From Colwellia sp. BRX10-3 (GTDB lineage Bacteria; Pseudomonadota; Gammaproteobacteria; Enterobacterales; Alteromonadaceae), in the NCBI RefSeq assembly GCF_014077505.1, contig NZ_JACGWA010000007.1:123099-187098 (forward strand): 64,000 bases of DNA. Reading direction: 5' to 3'. This document shows positions 46,332 through 54,437 of this stretch, one piece after another. The position numbers and the translations under genes are program-made. Numbering within the stretch: the stretch's first letter is position 1; every line of letters starts with the position of its first letter. Below the pieces are notes generated by a model. The model was not told where the DNA came from and searched no databases. It was given only the letters and a program-made list of their open reading frames with translations.

Positions 46332-47744
46332 ATGACTTTAACAACTCGATTTGCCCCTAGCCCTACGGGATATTTACATGTTGGTGGTGCTCGTACTGCT
46401 TTATATAGTTGGCTCTATGCTCAAAAAAATGGTGGCGACTTTATTCTTAGAATTGAAGACACCGATATAGAACGTTCAACACAAGCTTCTGTTGACGCCA
46501 TTATGGACGGCATGAATTGGTTAGACTTACCATGGACACATGGACCTTACTTTCAAACTCAACGTTTTGACCGCTATAAAGAAGTTATCGAGCAATTATT
46601 AGCTTCAGGCAACGCTTATCGTTGTTACAGCACCGCTGAAGAAGTTGACGCGATGCGTGAGGAAGCTAAAGCAAAAGGTGAAATTGAGAAATATAATGGT
46701 TTATGGCGTGAACGTACTGATTACCCAGAAGATAAGCCATATGCTATTCGTTTTAAGAATCCGTTAGCCGGCGATGTTGTTATTAAAGATATGGTTAAAG
46801 GTGATATTACGATTAGTAATGAGCAACTTGATGATTTAATCATTGCGCGTTCAGACGGTACACCAACTTATAACCTAACCGTTGTTGTTGATGATTGGGA
46901 TATGAAAGTCTCTCATGTTGTGCGTGGCGATGATCATATTAGTAATACACCAAAACAAATTAATATCTTAATTGCCTTAGGTGCAACAGTTCCTGAGTAT
47001 GCTCATATTCCTATGATATTGGGTGATGACGGTAAACGTTTATCAAAACGTCATGGTGCGGTTGGTGTGATGCAATATCGTGATGACGGTTACTTACCTG
47101 AAGCATTACTTAATTATTTAGTGCGTTTAGGTTGGTCACATGGCGATAAAGAAATTTTCTCTCGTGAAGAGATGATTGAGTTATTTGATCTTAAAGATTG
47201 TAACCGTGCAGCTTCAGGCTTTAATACTGATAAACTTATTTGGGTGAATCAGCATTACATGAAAACGCTAGAACCTGCTTATGTTGCCACTCATCTTGCA
47301 TGGCACATGAATGAACAGGGCATTAATATTGAAAATGGCCCCGCACTTGAAGACATAGTTAAAATACAAGCGGATCGCGTTAAAACACTCAAAGAAATGG
47401 CGCAAATTAGCCGCTACTTTTATGAAGATTTTACTGAACTTGATGCCGGCGCTGTTAAAAAACATTTACGTCCAGTAGTTAAAGCGCCATTGTTGTTAGT
47501 AAAAGAGAAGTTAGCCGCGTTAACTGATTGGTCACCTGCAGCTATTCATGCCGCGATTAACGATACTGCGACTGAACTTGAAGTAGGTATGGGTAAAGTT
47601 GGTATGCCATTGCGTGTTGCGGCTACTGGTGGTGGTAATTCACCGTCATTGGATATTACTCTAGCGTTATTAGACCAACAGAAAGTTTTAGACAGAATTA
47701 ACCAAGCTATTGCTGTTGTTGATGCACGAATTGCAAATAGCTAA
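46332..47744 (+). CDS. gltX: Glutamyl-tRNA synthetase
   Basis: GltX charges tRNA-Glu. The 470 residues match E. coli GltX (471): the HIGH-type motif is in [18 protein letters not shown], the KMSKS-type motif is [12 protein letters not shown] (about 237-248), and the C-terminal helical anticodon-binding domain is present. The ribosome site is weak. A terminator follows at 47783-47810. It lies beside the tRNA-Val genes, as in many gammaproteobacteria. Confidence 0.96.
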   Translation: MTLTTRFAPSPTGYLHVGGARTALYSWLYAQKNGGDFILRIEDTDIERSTQASVDAIMDGMNWLDLPWTHGPYFQTQRFDRYKEVIEQLLASGNAYRCYSTAEEVDAMREEAKAKGEIEKYNGLWRERTDYPEDKPYAIRFKNPLAGDVVIKDMVKGDITISNEQLDDLIIARSDGTPTYNLTVVVDDWDMKVSHVVRGDDHISNTPKQINILIALGATVPEYAHIPMILGDDGKRLSKRHGAVGVMQYRDDGYLPEALLNYLVRLGWSHGDKEIFSREEMIELFDLKDCNRAASGFNTDKLIWVNQHYMKTLEPAYVATHLAWHMNEQGINIENGPALEDIVKIQADRVKTLKEMAQISRYFYEDFTELDAGAVKKHLRPVVKAPLLLVKEKLAALTDWSPAAIHAAINDTATELEVGMGKVGMPLRVAATGGGNSPSLDITLALLDQQKVLDRINQAIAVVDARIANS

Positions 47745-47782
47745 CACCTAAGATTTAAAATGTATTTAAAGTTAAATAAACA

Positions 47783-47810
47783 AAAGCCAGCGTAAATGCT
47801 GGCTTTTTAT
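47783..47810. terminator. Terminator shared by gltX and fabA
   Basis: AAAGCCAGC (47783-47791) pairs with GCTGGCTTT (47798-47806) followed by T and preceded by a run of A, so both convergent genes can use it. Confidence 0.8.
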
Positions 47811-47839
47811 GTTCAGGAAAAAATTGTTTAAACTAATGT

Positions 47840-48355
47840 TTAGAATTTTGTAGTGTCAGTAAATAAACCGACTTTTAAATCTTTCGCTGTGTAAATTACA
47901 CGACCATCAACAGATACTGTACCGTCAGCTATACCCATAAATAGTTTACGTTTAATCACGCGTTTTAAGGTGATTTTGTAAGTTACTTTTTTCGCTGTTG
48001 GTAAAATTTGACCAGTGAATTTAACTTCACCTACACCTAAAGCACGTCCATGACCTGGGCCGCCTGACCATGCTAGGAAGAAACCTGTTAATTGCCACAT
48101 AGCGTCCAACCCCAAACAACCAGGCATTACCGGGTCACCTTTAAAATGACAATCGAAAAACCAAAGATCAGGCGTTATGTCTAATTCAGCAATAATTTCG
48201 CCTTTACCATGTTCACCACCGTCATCAGTAATGCTAACAATTCTATCCATCATTAACATATTGTCAGAGGGTAATTGACTATTACCAGGGCCAAACATTT
48301 CACCTGTACCTGCTTTGACTAGGTCTTCTTTCGAGAACGAATTTTGTTGTTCCAT
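47840..48355 (-). CDS. fabA: 3-hydroxydecanoyl-ACP dehydratase/isomerase
   Basis: FabA makes the trans-2 and cis-3 decenoyl-ACP needed for unsaturated fatty acids. The 171-residue form starting at ATG 48355 matches E. coli FabA (172): the catalytic pair is H70 in [15 protein letters not shown] and D84 in [10 protein letters not shown], and the ending [10 protein letters not shown] is kept. A longer frame upstream (to 48421) runs through the FabR-like operator and has no homology, so I reject it. It is regulated, by inference, through that palindrome. Confidence 0.96.
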   Translation of the reverse strand: MEQQNSFSKEDLVKAGTGEMFGPGNSQLPSDNMLMMDRIVSITDDGGEHGKGEIIAELDITPDLWFFDCHFKGDPVMPGCLGLDAMWQLTGFFLAWSGGPGHGRALGVGEVKFTGQILPTAKKVTYKITLKRVIKRKLFMGIADGTVSVDGRVIYTAKDLKVGLFTDTTKF

Positions 48356-48397
48356 GTGATCACTTAGATTTATTAATAATTTCAAAGGCGTTACTTT

Positions 48398-48415
48398 AGC
48401 GAACACTTGTACGCT
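48398..48415. promoter_or_regulatory. FabR-like palindrome upstream of fabA
   Basis: AGCGAACAC-TTGTACGCT is a near-palindrome (half sites AGCGAACA and TGTACGCT, one mismatch). It has the AGCGTACA-type half sites I recall for FabR operators of E. coli fabA and fabB, and sits 43 bases before the fabA start. Confidence 0.55.
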
Positions 48416-48531
48416 AAACAACTCCGAACAGTTAAATAAATCAAGATTTTACTTAACAAAGGTAAATAAATTTGTAAGAATTGGTTATGCGTAACCGCTA
48501 GGGTTTTAAACCTATAAAAGGTAAAGTATTG

Positions 48532-48786
48532 ATGAATATAAAAAAGAAAGCATTAACTAATGCTGAAAAACAAAAGCGTTATCGCGAACGACAAAAAGAC
48601 CGCGGTAAAAAAGAAATGCGCGGTTATCTCTCACCAGAAGCGCAAAAATGCTACGAATTGATTGCTGATCAAACAAAATGGAATGACAGTATCATTTTAA
48701 GTAATGCCGTTCGTTTGACTTACGCGGCATATAAAAATGGCCAAATTGGTTTGTTGAATAACTGGTTGAATAAAAATGACCTGTAA
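48532..48786 (+). CDS. Small basic hypothetical protein (84 aa)
   Basis: The protein opens with a strongly basic stretch KKKALTNAEKQKRYRERQKDRGKKE, a typical nucleic-acid-binding N-terminus, and then GYLSPEAQKCYELIADQTKWNDSIILSNAVRLTYAAYK, which resembles the helix pair of a ribbon-helix-helix or small helical regulator. I do not recognise the family. ATG 48532 and TTG 48529 share AAAGG at 48517; I prefer the ATG. It lies between fabA (divergent) and uvrY, and could be a regulator of either, but no evidence ties it to them. Confidence 0.65.
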   Translation: MNIKKKALTNAEKQKRYRERQKDRGKKEMRGYLSPEAQKCYELIADQTKWNDSIILSNAVRLTYAAYKNGQIGLLNNWLNKNDL

Positions 48787-48923
48787 TTCTTGCTTATTAA
48801 ACACTTTTTAGGTGAAATAAATTCATGTGAAAGCAGGAATTTATATTGTGTTAAAGGCCAATTCGCTATATTATTTTTATTAATTCTACTGCTTTTAATG
48901 AAGTGTTATAAGGTAATCTTACG

Positions 48924-49568
48924 TTGATAAATGTTTTGTTAGTTGATGACCATGAGTTGGTTCGTACTGGAATACGAAAAATACTGGACGAAGTAAAAGG
49001 ACTTAAGGTGATTGGTGAAGCCAAAACAGGCGAGGAAGCCGTGCAGTTTTGTCGTAAAGTCGAACCTAATGTTGTTCTGATGGATATGAACATGCCAGGT
49101 ATTGGTGGCTTAGAAGCGACGAAAAAAATTATTCGTTATGCGCCTGATGTAAAAGTTATTGTGTTAACGGTTTATAGTGAGGACCCCATTCCGACCAAAG
49201 TTATGCAGATTGGCGCAGCTGGTTACCTTACTAAAGGTGCTGGTCCTGATGAAATGATCAATGCAATTCGTGCTGTGAATAGTGGTCAACGCTACATAAC
49301 ACCTGAGATTGCCCAGCAAATGGCGCTAAGCCAATTTAAATCCCCAGATGAAAACCCTTTTAGTAGTTTGTCTGAACGTGAATTACAAATCATGCTAATG
49401 ATCACGCGTGGAGAAAAAGTACCTGATATTTCAGTACAACTAGTACTTAGTACTAAAACCATCAACAGCTATCGTTATCGCATGTTTGAAAAGCTTAATG
49501 TTGGTAATGATGTTGAGTTAACTCACTTGGCTATACGTCATGGTATGTTGAAGACTGAAGTTCTATAG
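48924..49568 (+). CDS. uvrY: Response regulator UvrY/GacA
   Basis: UvrY is the partner of the sensor BarA/GacS and activates the CsrA-antagonist small RNAs. The 214 residues have a receiver domain with D8-D9 and phospho-acceptor D54 (VVLMDMNMPGIGG), then a LuxR-type helix-turn-helix (LSERELQIMLMITRGEKVPDIS..L.LSTKTINSYRYRMFEKL). The TTG start after AAGG gives the MINVLLVDDHELVR beginning, identical to E. coli UvrY. The next gene uvrC starts two bases after the stop, the same operon as in E. coli. Confidence 0.95.
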   Translation: MINVLLVDDHELVRTGIRKILDEVKGLKVIGEAKTGEEAVQFCRKVEPNVVLMDMNMPGIGGLEATKKIIRYAPDVKVIVLTVYSEDPIPTKVMQIGAAGYLTKGAGPDEMINAIRAVNSGQRYITPEIAQQMALSQFKSPDENPFSSLSERELQIMLMITRGEKVPDISVQLVLSTKTINSYRYRMFEKLNVGNDVELTHLAIRHGMLKTEVL

Positions 49569-49570
49569 TA

Positions 49571-51424
49571 TTGTCTGAAAATATCTTATCAAATGATGAA
49601 ACATTATTTGATCATAAAGCATTTCTAGCCGCCGTTTCCGAACAAGCCGGGGTTTATCGTATGTACGATATAACCCAAACGGTGATCTATGTAGGTAAAG
49701 CTAAACAGCTAAAAAAACGACTAGCGAGTTATTTTCGCAAAGATGTTGGTAGCAATAAAACTCGCGCCCTAGTTAAACAAATCTCAGCTATTGACGTTAC
49801 CGTAACGCATACGGAAGGCGAAGCGCTGATCCTAGAAAACAATTATATTAAGAAGTACCAACCTAAATATAATATTTTACTACGCGACGATAAATCTTAC
49901 CCCTATTTACTTATTACCGATCACAAACACCCAAAGTTAGGCTTACATCGTGGCGGTAAAAAAATTAAAGGTGATTACTTTGGTCCATATCCAACCGTAG
50001 GAGCCGTTTGGGAGAGCTTACGCCTTATGCAAAAGCTTTTTCCATTACGACAGTGCGAAGACAGCTATTATCGTGCCCGCAGTCGCCCGTGCTTACAATA
50101 TCAATTGGGCAGGTGTTCTGCCCCTTGTGTAGATAAAATATCGCCAGCAGATTATCAAAAGCAAGTTCAGTTAGCTAAGTTGTTCCTCAAAGGTAAAAGC
50201 AACAAAGTGATTGAGCATCTGGTAGAAAACATGGAAAACGCCAGTAAAACGCTAAACTTTGAACATGCGGCAAAATATAGAGACCAAATAGCGACCTTGC
50301 GAAAAGTTCAGCAGCAGCAGTTTGTTAGTGGTTCAGCCGCTGAAATGGATGTTATAGGGCTTCATCGTCATAAATCTCAAGCTTGTATCCATTTATTATT
50401 TGTTCGCGACCATAAAATATTAGGTAGCAAAAGTTATTTCCCTACCGTGCCAGTTGATACCAGCGATGCGGAAATTATTGCCGCTTTTATCAGCCAGCAC
50501 TATATCGGTAATGAACTTAATTTAGGGGCTATTCCAAAAGAAATTATTATCCCTGAGGCAATTGAAAATCAGCAAGACATAGTTCAGGTGATTATTGAAC
50601 AGGCAGAGCATGATGTAAAAATGTCGCATAATGTACGCACTGAACGAGCGCAGTATCTTAAATTAGCGTGTACGAATGCTGCTACCGCTTTAATGACCCG
50701 AAACTCCCATAAAGAATCAATGCAGGCTAGATTCTTAGCGTTAAATGAAGTGTTTGAGTTAACCAATGGGATATCACGTATTGAATGTTTTGATATTAGT
50801 CATACTATGGGGCAACAAACGGTAGCGTCGAATGTGGTTTTTAACCAAGAAGGGCCATTAAAAAGTGATTATAGGCGTTATAACGTTCATGGTATAACAC
50901 CGGGCGATGATTATGCTGCTATGGCCTTTGCTTTAGATAAACGTTACAGCAAAGTCACAAGTGAAGAAAAAATGCCCGACATTATTTTTATTGATGGTGG
51001 AAAAGGACAGTTGGCAAAAGCAGAAGATTTTTTTGCTGGTGTTGATCAAGTAAAAACACCGTTATTAGTCGGTGTTGCTAAAGGAGAGTCGAGAAAACCT
51101 GGCCTGGAAACTTTAATTTTAGCTGGTAGTCATCAATTAATATCGTTACCCGCGACATCACCGGCTTTGCATCTAGTACAGCATATACGCGACGAATCTC
51201 ATCGGTTCGCAATAACTGGGCATAGGGCAAAACGACAAAAGGCCAGTAAAAAATCGACATTAGAAACTATTCCAGGAATAGGTGCTAAAAAAAGACAAGC
51301 ACTTTTACAGTATTTAGGTGGCTTACAAGAAGTTTTAAAGGCCGATAAAGCAACATTGGAAAAAGTACCGGGTGTTAGTAAAAAATTAGCGGAAAATATT
51401 TATGACACCTTGCATGACAATTAG
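49571..51424 (+). CDS. uvrC: Excinuclease ABC subunit C
   Basis: UvrC makes both incisions around DNA damage marked by UvrAB. The 617 residues (E. coli 610) have the GIY-YIG nuclease (GVYRMYDITQTVIYVGKAKQLKKRLASYF), a UVR motif (about 208-243, with LNFEHAAKYRDQI), the RNase H-like second nuclease domain (FDISHTMGQQTVAS...), and tandem helix-hairpin-helix motifs at the end (ETIPGIGAKKRQALL, EKVPGVSKKLAENI). The start is TTG directly after uvrY. pgsA follows after a 74-base gap. Confidence 0.96.
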   Translation: MSENILSNDETLFDHKAFLAAVSEQAGVYRMYDITQTVIYVGKAKQLKKRLASYFRKDVGSNKTRALVKQISAIDVTVTHTEGEALILENNYIKKYQPKYNILLRDDKSYPYLLITDHKHPKLGLHRGGKKIKGDYFGPYPTVGAVWESLRLMQKLFPLRQCEDSYYRARSRPCLQYQLGRCSAPCVDKISPADYQKQVQLAKLFLKGKSNKVIEHLVENMENASKTLNFEHAAKYRDQIATLRKVQQQQFVSGSAAEMDVIGLHRHKSQACIHLLFVRDHKILGSKSYFPTVPVDTSDAEIIAAFISQHYIGNELNLGAIPKEIIIPEAIENQQDIVQVIIEQAEHDVKMSHNVRTERAQYLKLACTNAATALMTRNSHKESMQARFLALNEVFELTNGISRIECFDISHTMGQQTVASNVVFNQEGPLKSDYRRYNVHGITPGDDYAAMAFALDKRYSKVTSEEKMPDIIFIDGGKGQLAKAEDFFAGVDQVKTPLLVGVAKGESRKPGLETLILAGSHQLISLPATSPALHLVQHIRDESHRFAITGHRAKRQKASKKSTLETIPGIGAKKRQALLQYLGGLQEVLKADKATLEKVPGVSKKLAENIYDTLHDN

Positions 51425-51498
51425 CACTCGATCTGTGTAAAATGTCTGTAATACCAATTCAATCTTGATCAGTTAACGATAAGAATATAAGACATATT

Positions 51499-52077
51499 AT
51501 GTGGACAATCCCCAACCAAATTACATTATTTAGAATTGTGTTAATCCCGGTTTTTATCCTGGTGTTTTATTTACCTGTATCGTGGAATCATTTTGGCGCA
51601 TTTGTTGTCTTTTGGTTCGCCGCTGTTAGTGACGCGCTTGACGGTTATTTAGCCAGAAAACTTAATCAATCGTCCGCCTTTGGTGCCTTTATTGACCCCG
51701 TTGCCGATAAATTAATGGTGGTTGCTGCGCTGGTTATTTTGATTCAAGACTTACAAGTTTGGTGGATATCAATATCTGCGATATTAATGATCGCTCGTGA
51801 AATATTTATTAGTGCCTTACGTGAGTTTATGTCTTCACGTGGTAAAAGAGACATAATCGCTGTTTCACAAATGGGTAAATATAAAACTGCTGCACAAATG
51901 TTAGGTATTATGGGATTAATTTGGTATCCAACTTATGATATCCCATTAATTTTGTTTGAATTTCCGCATGAAATATTACTTTTCGCTGCTTTTAGCTTTT
52001 ATGCTATCGCAACTGTGCTTACTTTTTGGTCTATGGTGGTTTATTTTAAAGCGGCTTGGCCAGAGTTAAGTAAGTAA
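51499..52077 (+). CDS. pgsA: Phosphatidylglycerophosphate synthase
   Basis: PgsA makes phosphatidylglycerophosphate from CDP-diacylglycerol and glycerol-3-phosphate at the inner membrane. The CDP-alcohol phosphotransferase motif D-G-x2-A-R-x8-G-x3-D-x3-D is intact (DALDGYLARKLNQSSAFGAFIDPVADK). Several membrane helices and 192 residues match the family. It closes the uvrY-uvrC-pgsA unit and is followed by the tRNA operon, as in E. coli. Confidence 0.95.
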   Translation: MWTIPNQITLFRIVLIPVFILVFYLPVSWNHFGAFVVFWFAAVSDALDGYLARKLNQSSAFGAFIDPVADKLMVVAALVILIQDLQVWWISISAILMIAREIFISALREFMSSRGKRDIIAVSQMGKYKTAAQMLGIMGLIWYPTYDIPLILFEFPHEILLFAAFSFYAIATVLTFWSMVVYFKAAWPELSK

Positions 52078-52163
52078 TTAGGCGTTAATTGGTGTTTTTG
52101 TAGCTAAAAAAACACCAGATTAGTCGCTTTTTGAGCAGTCAAAACAAAATTGATATTAAAGGG

Positions 52164-52191
52164 TTGACTCATCAGTTTTTCAATGTAGAAT
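52164..52191 (+). promoter_or_regulatory. Promoter of the Gly-Cys-Leu tRNA operon
   Basis: TTGACT (52164-52169), a 16-base spacer and TAGAAT (52186-52191), followed by a GC-rich discriminator (GCG). The first tRNA starts 33 bases after the -10 box. Confidence 0.75.
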
Positions 52192-52224
52192 GCGTTTCCA
52201 GTTGACAGGGAGTCAACAGATGAA

Positions 52225-52300
52225 GCGGCTGTAGCTCAGCTGGTAGAGCATCACGTTGCCAACGTGAATGTCACGAGTTCGAGTCTCGTTAGCCGCTCCA
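52225..52300 (+). tRNA. glyW: tRNA-Gly (GCC), CCA encoded
   Basis: The 76 bases read GCGGCTGTAGCTCAGCTGG... with an anticodon loop TTGCCAA between TCACG and CGTGA; anticodon GCC. First tRNA of the operon after pgsA. Confidence 0.96.
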
Positions 52301-52357
52301 ATTTCTCTTTAAGAGAAAAATCTAGGGAATACTACCTTACTCGTAGTTGATGAAAAT

Positions 52358-52431
52358 GGCGGGTTGGCAGAGTGGCCATGCACCGGATTGCAAATCCGAT
52401 TACCTCGGTTCGACTCCGGGACCCGCCTCCA
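52358..52431 (+). tRNA. cysT: tRNA-Cys (GCA), CCA encoded
   Basis: The 74 bases carry the anticodon loop TTGCAAA within CGGAT...ATCCG; anticodon GCA. It sits between the first Gly and Leu tRNAs, as in E. coli glyW-cysT-leuZ. Confidence 0.96.
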
Positions 52432-52435
52432 CATT

Positions 52436-52522
52436 GCCCGAGTGGTGGAATTGGTAGACACAAGGGATTTAAAATCCCTCGCTTGTAAGAGTGTGCCGGT
52501 TCAAGTCCGGCCTCGGGTACCA
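52436..52522 (+). tRNA. leuZ: tRNA-Leu (TAA), CCA encoded
   Basis: The 87 bases have the anticodon loop TTTAAAA within AGGGA...TCCCT, anticodon TAA, and the long variable arm of a Leu tRNA. It starts four bases after tRNA-Cys. Confidence 0.96.
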
Positions 52523-52586
52523 TTTCATTAGTACAGTAGGGGTGTTAATACATATTGGCGTATGTATAGTAAATTTAAAATATGAA

Positions 52587-52662
52587 GCGGCTGTAGCTCA
52601 GCTGGTAGAGCATCACGTTGCCAACGTGAATGTCACGAGTTCGAGTCTCGTTAGCCGCTCCA
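52587..52662 (+). tRNA. tRNA-Gly (GCC), second copy
   Basis: Identical to the first tRNA-Gly, again preceded by an ATGAA sequence; CCA is encoded. Confidence 0.96.
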
Positions 52663-52716
52663 AATTTTAAATGTGTTAAAAATCTTGATTTGTTTGTGAT
52701 GAATTAGGACGATGAA

Positions 52717-52792
52717 GCGGCTGTAGCTCAGCTGGTAGAGCATCACGTTGCCAACGTGAATGTCACGAGTTCGAGTCTCGTTAGCCGCTCCA
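52717..52792 (+). tRNA. tRNA-Gly (GCC), third copy
   Basis: Identical to the other two tRNA-Gly genes. The 54-base spacer before it differs from that of copy two. Confidence 0.96.
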
Positions 52793-52854
52793 AATCTGAT
52801 AACTTTTGTTATCAAAGTAGGGTTCCAATCTCTACTATAAAAAATACTCTCGTT

Positions 52855-52941
52855 GCCCGAGTGGTGGAATTGGTAGACACAAGGGATTTAAAATCCCTCG
52901 CTTGTAAGAGTGTGCCGGTTCAAGTCCGGCCTCGGGTACCA
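52855..52941 (+). tRNA. tRNA-Leu (TAA), second copy
   Basis: Identical to the first tRNA-Leu (87 bases, CCA encoded). Last tRNA of the array; no clear terminator hairpin follows. Confidence 0.96.
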
Positions 52942-53394
52942 TCACTGATTCATTCAGTTTTATGTGTTTTTAAAGCAATTCAATAATCCTTATAAAAAAC
53001 GTTGATTAATATTCACGACGTTACTTTCTAAACTTTACCAATTTATTTCGTTACCTCATTTAATTTTAAATTTCGTTATACCTATTTTACGAATTAACTG
53101 AACATTTCTATTGAATTAAAATAACTTTGCTCTAACTGTTGTAATTAGTCACAGTTGATTGATTTTAAATAATAAATTTATTTAATACCCACTAATATAG
53201 TTAACTGTAAAAACAAATTTGTTATTGTCTGCTTGGAAAATAAACATAAAAATCGCTATTTTCAATCAAATGTTATGTCTTATTTTTTTACAATATATCG
53301 ATGTAATAACAGCAGCTTACAAATTAATCTAATGCTATACTTTTAACAATAATCGATATATTAATGACAAGTATTTTACATTTAGGAGATTTTT
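52942..53394. other. AT-rich intergenic region with an 11-base inverted repeat and an extended -10 promoter
   Basis: AATATATCGAT (53292-53302) and ATCGATATATT (53352-53362) are perfect inverted copies about 60 bases apart. Between them lies TGCTATACT (53333-53341), a good extended -10 box, so the arms bracket the promoter of the gene at 53395. The first 350 bases of this gap show nothing I can name. Confidence 0.55.
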
Positions 53395-53625
53395 ATGGCA
53401 CAGCAAGGTTCTGGCGGTAATGTTTTAGCAGCAATATGCAGTTTCTTTATTCCTGGTTTAGGGCAATTGGTTCAAGGTCGTATAATACCTGCTATTTTGT
53501 TTTTTGTTTTTGCGAGCATTTTTTGGGGACTTTCATGGTTAGTTTTCCCTATTGTATTTGCGGCGATTACACATTTATGGGCAATTATTGATGCAGCAAA
53601 ATTCTCCAGCGGAGATAATTTATGA
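53395..53625 (+). CDS. Small TM2-like membrane protein (76 aa)
   Basis: The protein has two hydrophobic segments (about 9-31 with CSFFIPGLGQLVQGR, and 34-62). The pattern of a glycine/proline-rich first helix, G-Q-x-x-x-G-R turn and a long aromatic second helix is that of TM2/YozV-type small membrane proteins of unknown role. TTAGGAG lies before the ATG. It overlaps the DUF2959 gene by four bases (ATGA), so the two are translated together and probably act together. Confidence 0.75.
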   Translation: MAQQGSGGNVLAAICSFFIPGLGQLVQGRIIPAILFFVFASIFWGLSWLVFPIVFAAITHLWAIIDAAKFSSGDNL

Positions 53626-54293
53626 AAACTGTAACAATGCAAAATAGCGTGGTATCAAAATTATCTATAGCTGTTATTGCGCTCGTGCTGCTTGGTGGGT
53701 GTCAGTCTGCTTATTATTCTGCTATGGAAAAAGTAGGTGTACATAAGCGTGATATAATGCTGGATAGAGTCGAAGATGCGCAGACGTCACAAGAAGATGC
53801 TCAGGTACAATTTAAATCTGCATTGGAACAATTGTCTCAACTGATAAGTTACGATGGTGGAGATTTGGCGGCACAGTATGAATTGGTTAATGACCAATAC
53901 GAAGCCAGTAAGGCTTCAGCTGATGAAGTAGCGTCTCGTATTGATGACATTGAAAGCGTTGCCGATGCATTGTTCGATGAATGGAACGAAGAAATTCAAC
54001 AATATTCTAGCAACAGCTTGAAACAACAAAGTCAGCAAAAGCTGAGAAAAACTGAGCGAACTTATCAAACATTGATCAAGTCTATGTACAGAGCCAAAGA
54101 CCGAATGGCACCAGTTTTATCAGCGTTGAAAGATAATAGTTTATATCTTAAGCATAACTTGAATGCTCAAGCTATTGGCGCATTGCAAGTTGAGTATAAA
54201 GCCATTAAACGTGATGTTGAATCTTTAGTAGCTGACATGAGTAAAGCGATAGAGCAGTCACAACAATTTATCGACTTGTTAAAAGCCGAGTAG
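53622..54293 (+). CDS. DUF2959 lipoprotein
   Basis: A signal with a lipobox (LLGGC, Cys about 27) leads a mature helical protein of about 197 residues. The start QSAYYSAMEKVGVHKRDIMLDRV is the standard opening of DUF2959 (PF11172), a proteobacterial lipoprotein family of unknown function that I recall chiefly from marine gammaproteobacteria. The rest is coiled-coil-like with many Gln, Glu and Ala. Its start overlaps the small TM2-like gene by four bases. A hairpin GACTATCGCA/TGCGATAGTC (54317-54343) follows. Confidence 0.85.
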   Translation: MKTVTMQNSVVSKLSIAVIALVLLGGCQSAYYSAMEKVGVHKRDIMLDRVEDAQTSQEDAQVQFKSALEQLSQLISYDGGDLAAQYELVNDQYEASKASADEVASRIDDIESVADALFDEWNEEIQQYSSNSLKQQSQQKLRKTERTYQTLIKSMYRAKDRMAPVLSALKDNSLYLKHNLNAQAIGALQVEYKAIKRDVESLVADMSKAIEQSQQFIDLLKAE

Positions 54294-54316
54294 CTTGTTT
54301 AGCTTTTTATTATACG

Positions 54317-54343
54317 GACTATCGCACTTACGTTGCGATAGTC
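54317..54343 (+). other. Strong hairpin after the DUF2959 gene
   Basis: GACTATCGCA (54317-54326) pairs perfectly with TGCGATAGTC (54334-54343). It lacks a T-run; it may be a terminator helped by Rho or an mRNA-protecting stem. Confidence 0.45.
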
Positions 54344-54437
54344 AGTATAATCTTTAAATCACGTAAAATAGAACAGTAGCATTAGCCTAAATACTTGTTC
54401 TTGGCCGTGTTATCTCGTCAATGTATAGGGATCTAGT

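Noticed and set aside
48356..48421. Longer N-terminus for fabA
   Set aside because: It would translate through the FabR-like palindrome and has no match to FabA.
52332..52986. Open frames over the tRNA genes on both strands
   Set aside because: They lie across intact tRNAs.
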